Shown here in pieces: positions 35,655 to 46,012 of a DNA stretch of 64,000 nucleotides. The stretch lies in NCBI GenBank assembly GCA_017871115.1, contig JAFCIZ010000002.1:1323501-1387500 (forward strand), given 5' to 3'. This DNA is from Cunninghamella blakesleeana (lineage: Eukaryota; Mucoromycota; Mucoromycetes; Mucorales; Cunninghamellaceae). The stretch's first letter is position 1. Every line of letters starts with the position of its first letter. The notes beneath the pieces are model-generated. The model saw nothing but the letters and a program-made list of their open reading frames with translations. It ran no database searches and was not told the origin of the DNA. The position numbers were made by a program, and so were the translations under genes.

Positions 35655-36761
35655 ATGGAAAATCCACAAAAATCAAGTATCGAGCAAACCGCGTTGGAAA
35701 ATCATGATTATCACCATGATCCTAACCTTGCTGCTAAGCTGAAGCTTAATCTTTTAACTTTTTCAGGTTCTGATGACGAAGACTTTCGTTATTTTGAAAA
35801 GTCCTTGGAAAATTATTTTAAATTATCTAGAGTTGGTATGGATAGAAGGGCAATTATCTTGAAGGTGCAATTGTCTGGTCCTGCTGAATTCTATTTTGAA
35901 CAATTAGAACAAGATCCTAATATGGCTAATGATTATCAAAAATTGATGAATGCTTTAAGGGAAAAGTATGTCACCAAAGAATTGATATTATCATACGAAA
36001 TTGCACTTGGTACTATTAAACAAGGCAATGACGAAAGACCAAAGAACTTTTTGGCACGTATCCAAGAAATGGCAAGATTGGCACAATTGAAGGATGACCA
36101 TATTATATTGATGAGATTCCGTGCTGGTTTAAAAGAAGAAATCAGAATACACTGTATGGATCAAGGTGCTGAAACATTGAATCAATGGTATAACTATGCT
36201 GAAAATTGGTGGAAGACAAGACATATACAATCATTACCATCTGTATGTAATCTTACCAATGCTAATAGATTTGCTGGAGGCCATAAAAAGAAGTCAAATA
36301 ATAATTATGGTGATCATAATGGCAATATATCATTAAATACAGCTGAACATGTTGATGGAGAATCTGCATTCATGCAAAAACTTTTAGGTCATATGGAAAA
36401 ATTGATAAACACCAAATTGGAAGACAAAAGAGGTTCGTACAATAACCAAAGAAACAACAACAATAATACTCGTAACAACCAAACATATAATGGACCTAAT
36501 AATTACAACAGAAATAATAATCAAAAATACAGAAATAATCAGTATAACAATTATCGTCAATATAATAATAATAATAACAACAACAATAATCATAATTATA
36601 ACAATCAATATTTACCTGAAGATAATTATAACAACAGAGATTATTATTACCAAGGAAATCAAATGCAGAAATATAATAATTATAATCCACAACAAAATAA
36701 TTATAATAATCCACCAAATAATAATCAAAACAACACACCAGTTAATGGTTCAAAAAACTAA
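35655..36761 (+). CDS. Gag of element C
   Basis: This structural protein of 368 residues starts at MENPQKSS. Its core follows Ty3-type Gag (FSGSDDEDFRYFEKSLENYF, ILSYEIALGTIKQGNDERPKNFLARIQEMARL, LMRFRAGLKEEIR). It lacks a CCHC zinc knuckle; the C-terminal third is instead almost pure Asn/Tyr/Arg/Gln. The stop codon directly follows a slippery heptamer, so a fraction of ribosomes should continue into pol. Element B's Gag (55541) has the same layout. Confidence 0.88.
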   Translation: MENPQKSSIEQTALENHDYHHDPNLAAKLKLNLLTFSGSDDEDFRYFEKSLENYFKLSRVGMDRRAIILKVQLSGPAEFYFEQLEQDPNMANDYQKLMNALREKYVTKELILSYEIALGTIKQGNDERPKNFLARIQEMARLAQLKDDHIILMRFRAGLKEEIRIHCMDQGAETLNQWYNYAENWWKTRHIQSLPSVCNLTNANRFAGGHKKKSNNNYGDHNGNISLNTAEHVDGESAFMQKLLGHMEKLINTKLEDKRGSYNNQRNNNNNTRNNQTYNGPNNYNRNNNQKYRNNQYNNYRQYNNNNNNNNNHNYNNQYLPEDNYNNRDYYYQGNQMQKYNNYNPQQNNYNNPPNNNQNNTPVNGSKN

Positions 36762-36802
36762 ATAGGGCAATTGTAACAGATGGTCAATTGGGAATCCCTA
36801 TT
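36752..36802 (+). promoter_or_regulatory. -1 programmed ribosomal frameshift signal, element C gag-pol
   Basis: The heptamer A AAA AAC (36752-36758) is in the right phase (TCA AAA AAC) and is followed by TAA. After a 6-nt spacer (TAAATA) comes a hairpin: GGG CAATTG (36765-36773), an 11-nt loop, CAATTG (36785-36790), a 5-nt bulge, then CCC (36796-36798); AATAGGG/CCCTATT extends the outer stem. The downstream pol frame is -1 to gag and open across the junction. Element B repeats this arrangement. Confidence 0.88.
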
Positions 36803-38118
36803 ACAAAATCCATCCATCCAAATAATAATCAACTATATCAAGAAAATAATATTAATAAATATCACAACTATAATACACCAAATAACTCCAACATAAATAC
36901 ACGAAATTATAATACAAATACTTACGTTCCACACAACATAATGGACAACCATAATGATTATTTATCAGCACAAAATCATTATTATCTTCAAAATATATTA
37001 GATAGTGATCAAGAAATCAATGATTGTGATTTTAATGTTGCTGCAAATCCAAAACCACCAGTTGTTGAAAAAGCAATAAGAAAACCACGTACAAGGAAGA
37101 CTATAGAAAAACCAAGTACATCAGCAGCTGCTACAAAATCTATTCCACAACAAATACAACAAGATATTCGTGATCATACACATGTTCCACCACAAAATAA
37201 TCCATTTTTCCAAAACGTATTTTCACAGCATCCAAATCAAGATGTAGCTGAACCTTCTAAATCAAATAATAATGATATGATGGAAGAAGTACAAGTAATA
37301 AATGATAAAAGGAAAAAAGTATCCATTCAAGAACCACCTGTTGATAAAAAGAAGAAGACACCAAAAAGGAAATCACAACCATTATCAATAAATTATAATA
37401 TTTCTGAAGATATATTACATCAAAAAGCTAATATTAATGTTGGTGACCTTATAACTATATCTGCTCCATTAAGAAGAGAATTGATTACAGCTTGTAGACA
37501 ATCAAGAATAAAAAGACCAATTGATAAAGGTAAAGAAAAAGATGTACAATTAAATTCTATTGATAATAGTGATGTTGTAACTACCGCTGCATATGCCGAT
37601 ATAATGGTGAATGATGTAAAGGTTACTGGATTAATTGATTGTGGAGCTGCAAGAGCTTGTATGTCCAGGGCAATGATGAAATCATTAGATCTAGAAATTG
37701 ATGCACCATCTACAAGTATTTTTGTAATGGGAAATGGTACTAAACAACCTGCACTAGGTGTAATTCATGATGTTCCTATTACTGTTGGTGAAGGGTTAAC
37801 TATACCAATTGATGTTGAAGTATTACCAAAGTGTCCACAACATATAGTGTTAGGTACTAGTTGGTTGGATCATGCACAAGCAGTAATAAACTTTAAAACA
37901 GGTACCTTAAAGGTGACTTATAAACGTCGTACACAAGAAATTCCAATTACCTATATAAAAACAAATGAACGTCCATATACATATCAACGTGTTACAAATG
38001 TTAAATATGAATTGGAACAGCCACAAGGTGAAGAAGTAGCTGAAAATCTATCAAATACTAGTGAATCTGAAGATGATACTGATTCTAATGATGAAGATTC
38101 GATTGATGACGAAGAATC
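36762..38118 (+). CDS. Pol of element C, N-terminal part with aspartic protease (interrupted by element D)
   Basis: The -1 frame opens inside gag and needs no ATG. It has a basic/Asn-rich linker, then a retropepsin-like domain: AAYADIMVNDVKVTGLIDCGAARACMS, VMGNGTKQPALGVIHDVPI, and HIVLGTSWLDHA. The active site reads Asp-Cys-Gly where DSG or DTG is expected; the homologous site in element B is DSG (near 61585). An acidic tail (SESEDDTDSNDEDSIDDEES) follows, and the frame is cut at 38118 by element D. The frame continues on the far side from 46013. Confidence 0.85.
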
Positions 38119-38675
38119 TGAAAAATATGTTAAAATTAAAAATAGGTAAAATAAATAGTTTTTATGTATAAAAGAGAAAAACAAAATAATTAAGTGAAAT
38201 TCCTTGGTTGGTTGTTTTTATTATAAATATAAGATGAAGATTGTAATAATAATCTAATTCTGCTTTAGTATTTATATAAAATAATATTTCACTTTTCATA
38301 TGATTAGTGATATTAATCAATATGATTTATAACCCCATTATGACGATCTTTCATATATTTTATTATTACTATATGATGATCCATGATAACTGTCATTGGT
38401 TCTTTTATATATTAATGTAGTAATATAGTTAGATTCAATATAGGGACTTTTAACATTCAGTTTATAAGGTTAAGTTTGACAGTTTAAAGATAATAATATA
38501 TCTGAGTTAGATTTAACTCCTTATTTAGTATAGCTATCCATTTAAATAAAAGATTATATATTTTAATCTCAGTGCACTTGACGATCATTATCATTATTTT
38601 ACTTTATACTATTTACTATTATATAATCATAGCATTATATTTGTTTACTATAAGATAAAATAGCCTGATACGACA
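38119..38675 (-). repeat. 3' LTR of element D
   Basis: This copy appears identical to 45456-46012. It is preceded, in the element's sense, by the polypurine tract at 38676-38690. Confidence 0.93.
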
Positions 38676-38690
38676 TTACCCCCTTCCAGT
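38676..38690 (-). other. Polypurine tract of element D
   Basis: On the minus strand the sequence reads CTGGAAGGGGGTAA directly against the 3' LTR start (TGTCGTATC). Such purine tracts prime plus-strand DNA synthesis in LTR elements. Confidence 0.8.
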
Positions 38691-38930
38691 CTGTTAGACG
38701 TCTCCAACAGAAAAGCAGGCTAGTCAGTATCTAGATATGTTTATATACACATATTTATTTATTTATAATAGTATTTATTAATCGCGATATTTTGATAATG
38801 TCTGTATGTGTTGTTATTCTTATAACACATTTTATATATATTAAATATATCTTATTTGTATATACATACAATTATTTATTTATTTTTATTTTATTTTATT
38901 TTATTTTATTTTATTTTATTTTATTTTATT
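38691..38930. other. Element D untranslated 3' region with (ATTTT)n
   Basis: This stretch lies between the polypurine tract and the end of pol. It contains about ten TTTTA units (38882-38935) and no coding sequence. Confidence 0.7.
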
Positions 38931-40908
38931 TTATAACTTTCTTCTTTTATTTCTTACAGTTTGTTTATGATCTAGATTAATTTCAGATTTTTTTCTCCAA
39001 TAAGATATAATTGTATTGATATCATCAAACTGTTTTTCTTTTTCCCATGTATCATCGTCAGCTTTATAGCTTTTCCAACGTACTCGGTATTCATAATCAC
39101 CATCAGAAGTTAAACGATGATCAATTATTTTTTCTACTTCCCATCTTTGCTCATCAGCAAATTCTGGATCCTCGGATACACTTTTTAATAAGTTTGGAGG
39201 ATATTTAGAAGGTAATGGTTTTCCTCTTTTATCCATTAACTTATAGGCACCACCTTTATTCTTTTCAATAACAGTAAAGGGTCCTATATATTTAGGTTCT
39301 AGTTTTGCGGTTTTATAAGGGGTTATCATACTAACTAGAGAACCTACTTTAAATTCTATTATTTTATTATTTTTATTAAATTTTTCTTGAGAAGCATTTC
39401 TTATTTCTTTTGTTCTTTTTATTATAGCAGGTAGGATAATGTTTGCCATATCATTTATTCTATTATGAACTTCTTTTATTCTTTCTATATGATTTTCATT
39501 AATTGAAATATCAGAATAATCTTTGAATTCATTTAATTTTCTAGCAAACATTAATGCAAAAGGCGTAGAATTATGTAGTCTTACATATTTATTATTAATT
39601 TCTAACTGAGCACTTTTTACATAATAGTCCCAATCTCTTGCTTTTCCTTTAATTTTCTTTTTTATTGTATTCATAGCGGTTTGAACTGTTTTTTCAGCTG
39701 CACCATTTGCTCTAGGATGATATGGTGATACTAGTCTATGATCAATTCCAGTAATCTTACACATATCTTTTATTATTTCATTTACAAATTCTGTTCCATT
39801 GTCAGATTGGATTATTTTTGGAAATCCAAAATCACAAAAGATATTTACCAATGTTTCAGCAATTGTAAAAGATGTTTTATCAATTAAAGGTTTGAGTAAA
39901 ACAAATTTAGTACAGATATCTACCATTACTAAAATATAATGATTACCTCTATGTGATTCATCTAACGGACCAGCTAAATCTATGGCCCAATGATCACAAG
40001 GTAGATTAGCTGTTATAGATGCTAAAGGATGGTAACCTTTCTTTGCAATATTATATTGCATACATTGATGACATTTTTTAATTAATTCAATTGCATCATT
40101 TTTTATATTAGGCCAATGCAATCCATCAGCATGTATTGCTTTTTCTATTGCTTCGGCACCGAAGTGACCAAAAGCATGATGATTATTTAATATTTTTAAT
40201 TTTTCGTCCTGATCTATAATTATTCTTTTATTTAATTCTTCTGGTTGTTGAAGATGATTAATAGAATAAATAGCAGCACTTCTATGATATTTTCTAATAA
40301 TATCATTTCTTTCTTTTTTATTATCTATTATTATGTAGTCATCAATAGTATTTTTATTTTTACTTTCATTATGGAATTCTTTTTCGGAATCAGATCCGGT
40401 GTGGCTGTGATTATTTTTATTTTTGGAAGAATAATTTTTCATTTTTTCTTCCTTTTCTTCTGATTTTTTATTTTCTATTTCTTTAATATTTTTAATTGTT
40501 TTTATTTTTTCTATGCCATCACCCCCTTCCAGTTTTTTTTCTACTGTAAAAAGACGAGATAAGGCATCTGGTAATATATTATTTAAACCAGGTATATGGG
40601 CAACAGTAAAGTTATATTGCAAAATAGTATCCAGCCAGTTATTCATCATAGCGTTCATTATTTTTTGCGTATGTATGTAAGTTAGAGCTCTATGATCAGT
40701 ATATAAAACGAAATGATTACCCCATAAGAGCTTATGATATTTATTTAAAGCAAATACAATTGCTAACAGTTCTCTTTTTGTTGTGGAATAATTTATTTCA
40801 GATTTAGATAACGAGCGCGCCATAAAACCAAGGTGTCTTATTTTATTATTATCATTCAATTGGAATAACACAGCACCTATACCCACGTTAGAAGCATCAG
40901 TAGCAACA
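38931..40908 (-). CDS. Element D Pol, C-terminal part: RNase H, integrase, chromodomain
   Basis: The frame is open from the Tc1 insertion point (40908) to the stop at 38931. It begins inside RNase H (ATDASNVGIGAVLFQL, KRELLAIVFALNKY, TDHRALTYI, DALSRLF). Integrase follows with an HHCC region (HHAFGHFG, CHQCMQYN) and the DDE triad in DHWAIDLAGPLD, IIQSDNGTEFVN and RANGAAEKTVQ. A chromodomain ends the protein (WEVEKIIDHRL, YEYRVRWKSY, DDTWEKEKQF), which in chromoviruses steers integration through histone marks. A Lys/Glu/Asn-rich linker separates RNase H and integrase. The frame shows no stops. Confidence 0.93.
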
Positions 40909-40910
40909 TA

Positions 40911-42568
40911 CAGTAGGCAGCAAAATTGTTCACATGTTTTTGATTTTTATGAAAAATTGATTTTTTATAAAAATACTATTAATTGATGATAGCTGCTTCT
41001 TATATTGTTAGAAAGCCCTGTTTAATGTGTATCTCTCTCTATATGTTACACTTTTGTATCACTTGTAGTTTGGCAGTAATAGGAGTTTAAAAACTGTCGC
41101 ATCACTTGAACAATTTTGCTGCCGAGTTCTAAAAAATAAAAATTAGTCACAAGAGGCTTGTAAATGTTACTGAAAACCTTTTATTTTTAATTTTTTTAAA
41201 AAAATAACTTTTCCCTTTTGTTTACTTTGTATATTTATTTATTTTTTACAAAATAATACTATAAAATTTTAGATTTTTGTCACCATGAAGCCAATTAGCA
41301 ATGAAATGGATCGTATTGTAATTATGCACCTTGGTAAAGGTCTGTCTGTTCGCCAAGTAGCTAAATTAACAAAGGTTAGTATAGGAAGAGTTCAAAAAAC
41401 ACGTTCAACAATGTTAAATTTTGAAAAAATTAATAATCCTGGTCGGCCATCCTTACTTACTAGCCGTGAACATCAGTATAATGTGCGTTCTATCACTAAA
41501 AATGGAAACGATAATGCTGTCCAGGTCATGAATTCATTAAAATCAGACTTGAGTATCAATGTTAGTGTTGATACTATCCGCCGCAGCTTAAAAAAATCAG
41601 GGTTAAAAGCGTTTGTTAAACCAAAAAAACCGCAGGTATCTGAAAAAAATCGTAAGTTACGATTAGAATGGGCACAGGATCATAAGGAGTGGACTATTGA
41701 TGACTGGAAACGAATTATTTGGTCAGATGAAACAAAAATAAATCGGTTTGGCTCAGATGGAAAACTGTATGCGTGGAAAAGACCACACGAAAGTCTTCAA
41801 AAACGTCATGTAAGAGAAACGGTAAAAGGTGGTGGTGGAAGTATTATGGTATGGAGCTGCATTACATGGGAAGGTGTCGGGTATATCGTCGATGTAACGT
41901 CTCATATGAATAAAGAAATATATCTTTCTACTTTACAAGATGATTTAATCAATACAGTTGACGATTACAATATGGATTTAAACAAAATTGAATTTATGCA
42001 TGACAATGATCCAAAGCATACATCAAAAATAGTGACAGAATGGCTTGCTGAACAACCATTTAAGGTGATGAAATGGCCTCCTCAATCACCAGATTTGAAT
42101 CCAATTGAAAATATGTGGGCTATACTAGAAAGAAAACTATTTAAAAACTATGAATCTCCTCCAGCTGGCATGAACGACCTCTGGGAAAGGATCTCGGAAA
42201 CTTGGTATAGTATTACTAAAGAAGAGTGCATGAAATGTATCGAAACCATGCCTAAACGTTGCCAAGAAGTTATTAAAAACAAAGGGCTATGGACCAAATA
42301 CTAGTTTATTATATATTTTTTACATATTTTTATAAATAAAGCATTTTTTTTAATCGGCAGCAAAATTGTTCAAGTGATGCGACAGTTTTTAAACTCCTAT
42401 TACTGCCAAACTACAAGTGATACAAAAGTGTAACATATAGAGAGAGATACACATTAAACAGGGCTTTCTAACAATATAAGAAGCAGCTATCATCAATTAA
42501 TAGTATTTTTATAAAAAATCAATTTTTCATAAAAATCAAAAACATGTGAACAATTTTGCTGCCTACTG
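40911..42568 (+). mobile_element. Tc1/mariner element, family B copy 1
   Basis: The inverted repeats are 215 bp (40911-41125 and 42354-42568) and start CAGTAGGCAGCAAAATTGTT, with TA at 40909-40910 and 42569-42570. Within each repeat the outer GGCAGCAAAATTGTTCA is mirrored by an inverted inner copy TGAACAATTTTGCTGCC. Length 1658 bp. Confidence 0.95.
41285..42304 (+). CDS. Tc1-like transposase, family B (intact)
   Basis: The product is 339 residues. The helix-turn-helix reads VRQVAKLTKVSIGRVQKTRS. The DD34E core is IWSDETKINRFGS, FMHDNDPKHTSK and SPDLNPIENMW, with 34 residues between the second Asp and Glu. GGGGSIMVWSC carries the Gly-rich box. It is about as related to family A as Tc1 families within one genome usually are. 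No stop or frameshift is seen. Confidence 0.95.
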   Translation: MKPISNEMDRIVIMHLGKGLSVRQVAKLTKVSIGRVQKTRSTMLNFEKINNPGRPSLLTSREHQYNVRSITKNGNDNAVQVMNSLKSDLSINVSVDTIRRSLKKSGLKAFVKPKKPQVSEKNRKLRLEWAQDHKEWTIDDWKRIIWSDETKINRFGSDGKLYAWKRPHESLQKRHVRETVKGGGGSIMVWSCITWEGVGYIVDVTSHMNKEIYLSTLQDDLINTVDDYNMDLNKIEFMHDNDPKHTSKIVTEWLAEQPFKVMKWPPQSPDLNPIENMWAILERKLFKNYESPPAGMNDLWERISETWYSITKEECMKCIETMPKRCQEVIKNKGLWTKY

Positions 42569-42570
42569 TA

Positions 42571-44838
42571 AAAAGGTTTATGCATTAACGGATACGAAAT
42601 AACAGGTGTAAGGCTTATAACCTTTTTTAAAGTAATAAAGGCGTGTTCACACTGGTCATCCCATTTATTTTTTAATTCTTTAACTTTTCTTAATTTATCA
42701 AGTGGTTTTGTTAGTGTGGAAACTTTTGGAATATGTTCCCTAAAATAATTAATGACACCCAAGAATCGTTCAATATCGTTTCCTGTTTTAGGTTTTGGCC
42801 AATTTTCTACGTTTGTTAATTTTCTTTTATCCAAAGAAATACCTTTATCTGATACACAAAATCCAAGCAAATGGACGGATTGTTGTGCAAAATGGCATTT
42901 ATTAGGATTTAACAACAAGTTGACTTCAGTTAATTTGTTTATTACTATTTTTACATGATCAGCATGTTCTTTTATATTTTTGGAAAATACAACAATATCA
43001 TCAATAAAGGATGTAGCAAAAGGCATGTCTTCCAATATTAATGCAGTCACCCTCTGGAATTTACTAGATAAAGGTTTTAATCCAAATGGACAACCTCTAA
43101 ACATGTATTGTATTCCTCTATGTGTGAAGGTGGTTTTATGTTGATCTTCAGGTGCAATCATAAATCTATGAAAAGCACTTTTTAAGTCAAGTGTTGTAAA
43201 TACCGATGATCCTTGTAAAGTTAAATAAATCTCACTAATCAAAGGTAAAGGGTACTTATCATCTTGCAACAACTTATTTATGTGTCGTGGATCAAGACAA
43301 GCTCGTTTTTTAGTTTTCTTTCCATTTTCATCTTTTTTTGGTGCAAGTGTAATTGGACTATTCCATTGATTATTTACACTAGCTTTAGTAATGGTACCCT
43401 CTTTGAACCATGCTTCAACAGCTTCATCAACCAAATGCATATCAGCTTCAGCAATAGGATATTGGCGACGATAACATGATTCATTAGGTGGTGTGTCTAA
43501 ATGTACAATTGATTCAGGTACTGTACAAAAAGCGTCATTAGGAATGGATTGATTATTATTTATACTGGATTGAATATTATTTATGAATTGTTGTTGATCT
43601 TCTAATGATCCATAAGGACAATTATCAGGCTCAACTTCATCAATAATTTCTTCTACTTCCATTTGTTGGTGATCACCATGTGATACAGCCAATCCTTGTA
43701 AGTAGATTCCAAGTTTATTCATAATATCAGTTCCTATTACTATTTTATAATTCTCATCTTCAGGTAAGTCCATTATTTCAAAACAATGATCAATATTGTA
43801 CTTCCCGTGCGTGAATGATAAGCTTTTAGTAACACCAATTCTTTTTATTATATTATTATTAGATGCTAAACTAATGATACCATCATTGACTTTATTAAAA
43901 ATAAAATTGTTTTTAAGGACAAAACTATTACTGATGCAACTGAAGTTACAACCAGTGTCTACAAGAGCAAACGTTTTGAAAGATCCTATAATAACAGGTA
44001 CAATGATAGAATCAGTATTTTTGTTTTTAAATTCATTTTCTTTTTCTTTTTGATTTAATTTTTTATTTATTAACTTACAGTTATCTAAATCCATAGGATT
44101 TTTGATAAGTTCAGCTTCATTTTGTTTAGCATTTAGCTGTGCCATACGAAATTTGAATTCCTTCTTTGCTGCACGAAGTTCATAGCCCTTCGCACAACGA
44201 TGACCAGGTATCCATTCATTATGACAATAATAACATTCATTGTTATTTTTATTAATTTTGTTTTTTATGTCCGAAGACTTATTAAACTTTTTATGTTTCT
44301 TATTTTCATAAGGTTTAGAATAACCTTTATTATATTTTTTATAGGATTTAGCACCAATGGTAGCAGCAGAAACACCTATATCCATCTTATCAGGATTATA
44401 TAGCAAAGCAGCAGTATCCATTATAAATTTACAATTTAATATAGGACGTACTTCAACAGCCATACCAGCATGGGTTTGTCTTATTTGCTGTGCTAAATAA
44501 TAAAAATTTACATCCATCTTTTGAAGAAGCATGAAACCAAATGCCATACTATCTTCAACACCTGCATTGATTCTTGTGACATTGAATTTTTCAATAAATT
44601 CTAATGGATTATCACCTTTCTTCAAGATCATGGCGTTTAATCTTTGCATGTACCATCCTTCACTACGATCACCAGCGTACTTCTTTTTTATCATGGATCT
44701 AGCTTGTTCCCAAGAAAAATTCTTGTTCATCAAGTTAGCTTTAAACCATGATAACTTGTTTTCAGAATGTTGTATGGCACCAATATAGCAAGATTCCCAT
44801 ACATCATCAAGTTTCAATTTGTGCTGATAAAGTATCAT
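42571..44838 (-). CDS. Element D Gag C-terminus, protease and reverse transcriptase
   Basis: The frame (first ATG 44838-44836) holds the C-terminal half of Gag (ENKLSWFKANLMNKNFSWEQA), a zinc knuckle (CYYCHNEWIPGHRC), a protease with VDTG (FALVDTGCNFSCIS), and reverse transcriptase (NSPITLAPKKDENGKKTKKR, FTTLDLKSAFHRFMI, GCPFGLKPLSSKFQ, catalytic FIDDIVVFS). It is cut at 42571 by a Tc1 element just at the start of RNase H. It is one frame off the upstream gag ORF (44840-45412), because of a T5 run at about 44839-44843; reading through with one T fewer would give a single open frame. Confidence 0.9.
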
Positions 44839-44839
44839 T

Positions 44840-45412
44840 TCAAAAATGGTCCAAAAATTTATCTATGGTTTCAAATATGGTACCATTATTTTTCTTGTCA
44901 GAATCATTGGAAAACTGCAATACAGGTAGGTTGTAAGGTAATTTGACTTTATATTCTTGTTTATTCTTTTGTTGAACATAAAAATCTAAAGTATCTTGTA
45001 GTGATTTAACACGATTCAAGGCATCACTTCTTGTTCTGTCATTTTGTTCTAGCTGTTCTCTTGTAGGATTATTCACCAAAAGTTGAAGATATTCTTGATG
45101 GGCATCTTGAAGTTGATTTTCAGCAGCCACTAATGATTGCAAAGTAATATTAATCATCACTGATTTTGAAGTTCTATTTATTTGAACAGGAGAACCAGTA
45201 ATAGCATCAACTGTATTATTCATCATCAGAGTATCTTGATTTTGGAAACTAATTGATAAACTATCTTGAACACCATTATCAATAGGATTGTTATTAGTAA
45301 CTACATCGGCTAAGGTAAGATTTTGGAGGTTATCTTGTGTAGCCACAGTATTATCCATAGTATTTATTTGTGAAATAGCAGAATCAGTTGAACTAGAGGT
45401 AAGAATAGACAT
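44840..45412 (-). CDS. Element D Gag, N-terminal part
   Basis: This 190-codon ORF starts MSILTSSSTDSAISQ and holds a helical region (ENQLQDAHQEYLQLLV, NRVKSLQDTLDFY) and the start of the conserved Gag core (LPVLQFSNDSDKK, FETIDKFLDHF). The core is cut by a TGA right after FLDHF, and continues one frame over. Since the LTRs are identical, the break must be recent, a sequencing error in a homopolymer, or a site of recoding. Confidence 0.82.
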   Translation of the reverse strand: MSILTSSSTDSAISQINTMDNTVATQDNLQNLTLADVVTNNNPIDNGVQDSLSISFQNQDTLMMNNTVDAITGSPVQINRTSKSVMINITLQSLVAAENQLQDAHQEYLQLLVNNPTREQLEQNDRTRSDALNRVKSLQDTLDFYVQQKNKQEYKVKLPYNLPVLQFSNDSDKKNNGTIFETIDKFLDHF

Positions 45413-45441
45413 GATAGGTAAGGGTTTTTGTATGTGGAAGA

Positions 45442-45450
45442 TTCACTTAA
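45442..45450 (-). other. Candidate self-primer binding site of element D
   Basis: Eight bases inside the 5' LTR end, the minus strand reads TTAAGTGAA. Its complement TTCACTTAA occurs in the LTR at 45527-45535, about 25-35 nt after a TATA-like ATTTATAATAAAA. No tRNA-type site starting TGG is present next to the LTR. This is the layout of Tf1/sushi chromoviruses, which prime from their own RNA 5' end. Confidence 0.5.
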
Positions 45451-45455
45451 AAAAA

Positions 45456-46012
45456 TGAAAAATATGTTAAAATTAAAAATAGGTAAAATAAATAGTTTTT
45501 ATGTATAAAAGAGAAAAACAAAATAATTAAGTGAAATTCCTTGGTTGGTTGTTTTTATTATAAATATAAGATGAAGATTGTAATAATAATCTAATTCTGC
45601 TTTAGTATTTATATAAAATAATATTTCACTTTTCATATGATTAGTGATATTAATCAATATGATTTATAACCCCATTATGACGATCTTTCATATATTTTAT
45701 TATTACTATATGATGATCCATGATAACTGTCATTGGTTCTTTTATATATTAATGTAGTAATATAGTTAGATTCAATATAGGGACTTTTAACATTCAGTTT
45801 ATAAGGTTAAGTTTGACAGTTTAAAGATAATAATATATCTGAGTTAGATTTAACTCCTTATTTAGTATAGCTATCCATTTAAATAAAAGATTATATATTT
45901 TAATCTCAGTGCACTTGACGATCATTATCATTATTTTACTTTATACTATTTACTATTATATAATCATAGCATTATATTTGTTTACTATAAGATAAAATAG
46001 CCTGATACGACA
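45456..46012 (-). repeat. 5' LTR of element D
   Basis: 557 bp, apparently identical to 38119-38675. The target duplication GAATC follows at 46013-46017. Confidence 0.93.

Larger units (their letters stand above)
38119..46012 (-). mobile_element. Ty3-like chromovirus 'element D' inserted in element C pol
   Basis: The element lies on the minus strand with 557-bp LTRs (45456-46012 is 5', 38119-38675 is 3') that look identical. Both ends read TG...CA in the element's sense (TGTCGTATCAGG... ...CATATTTTTCA). The 5-bp target duplication GAATC is at 38114-38118 and 46013-46017. Internal order is gag, zinc knuckle, protease, reverse transcriptase, RNase H, integrase, chromodomain. A Tc1 element (40911-42568) splits the RNase H region. 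Without it the element is about 6.2 kb. Confidence 0.94.

Noticed and set aside
36384..36765. ORFs in other frames over the Asn-rich end of Gag
   Set aside because: They are Ile/Tyr shadows of AAT/TAA-rich coding sequence.
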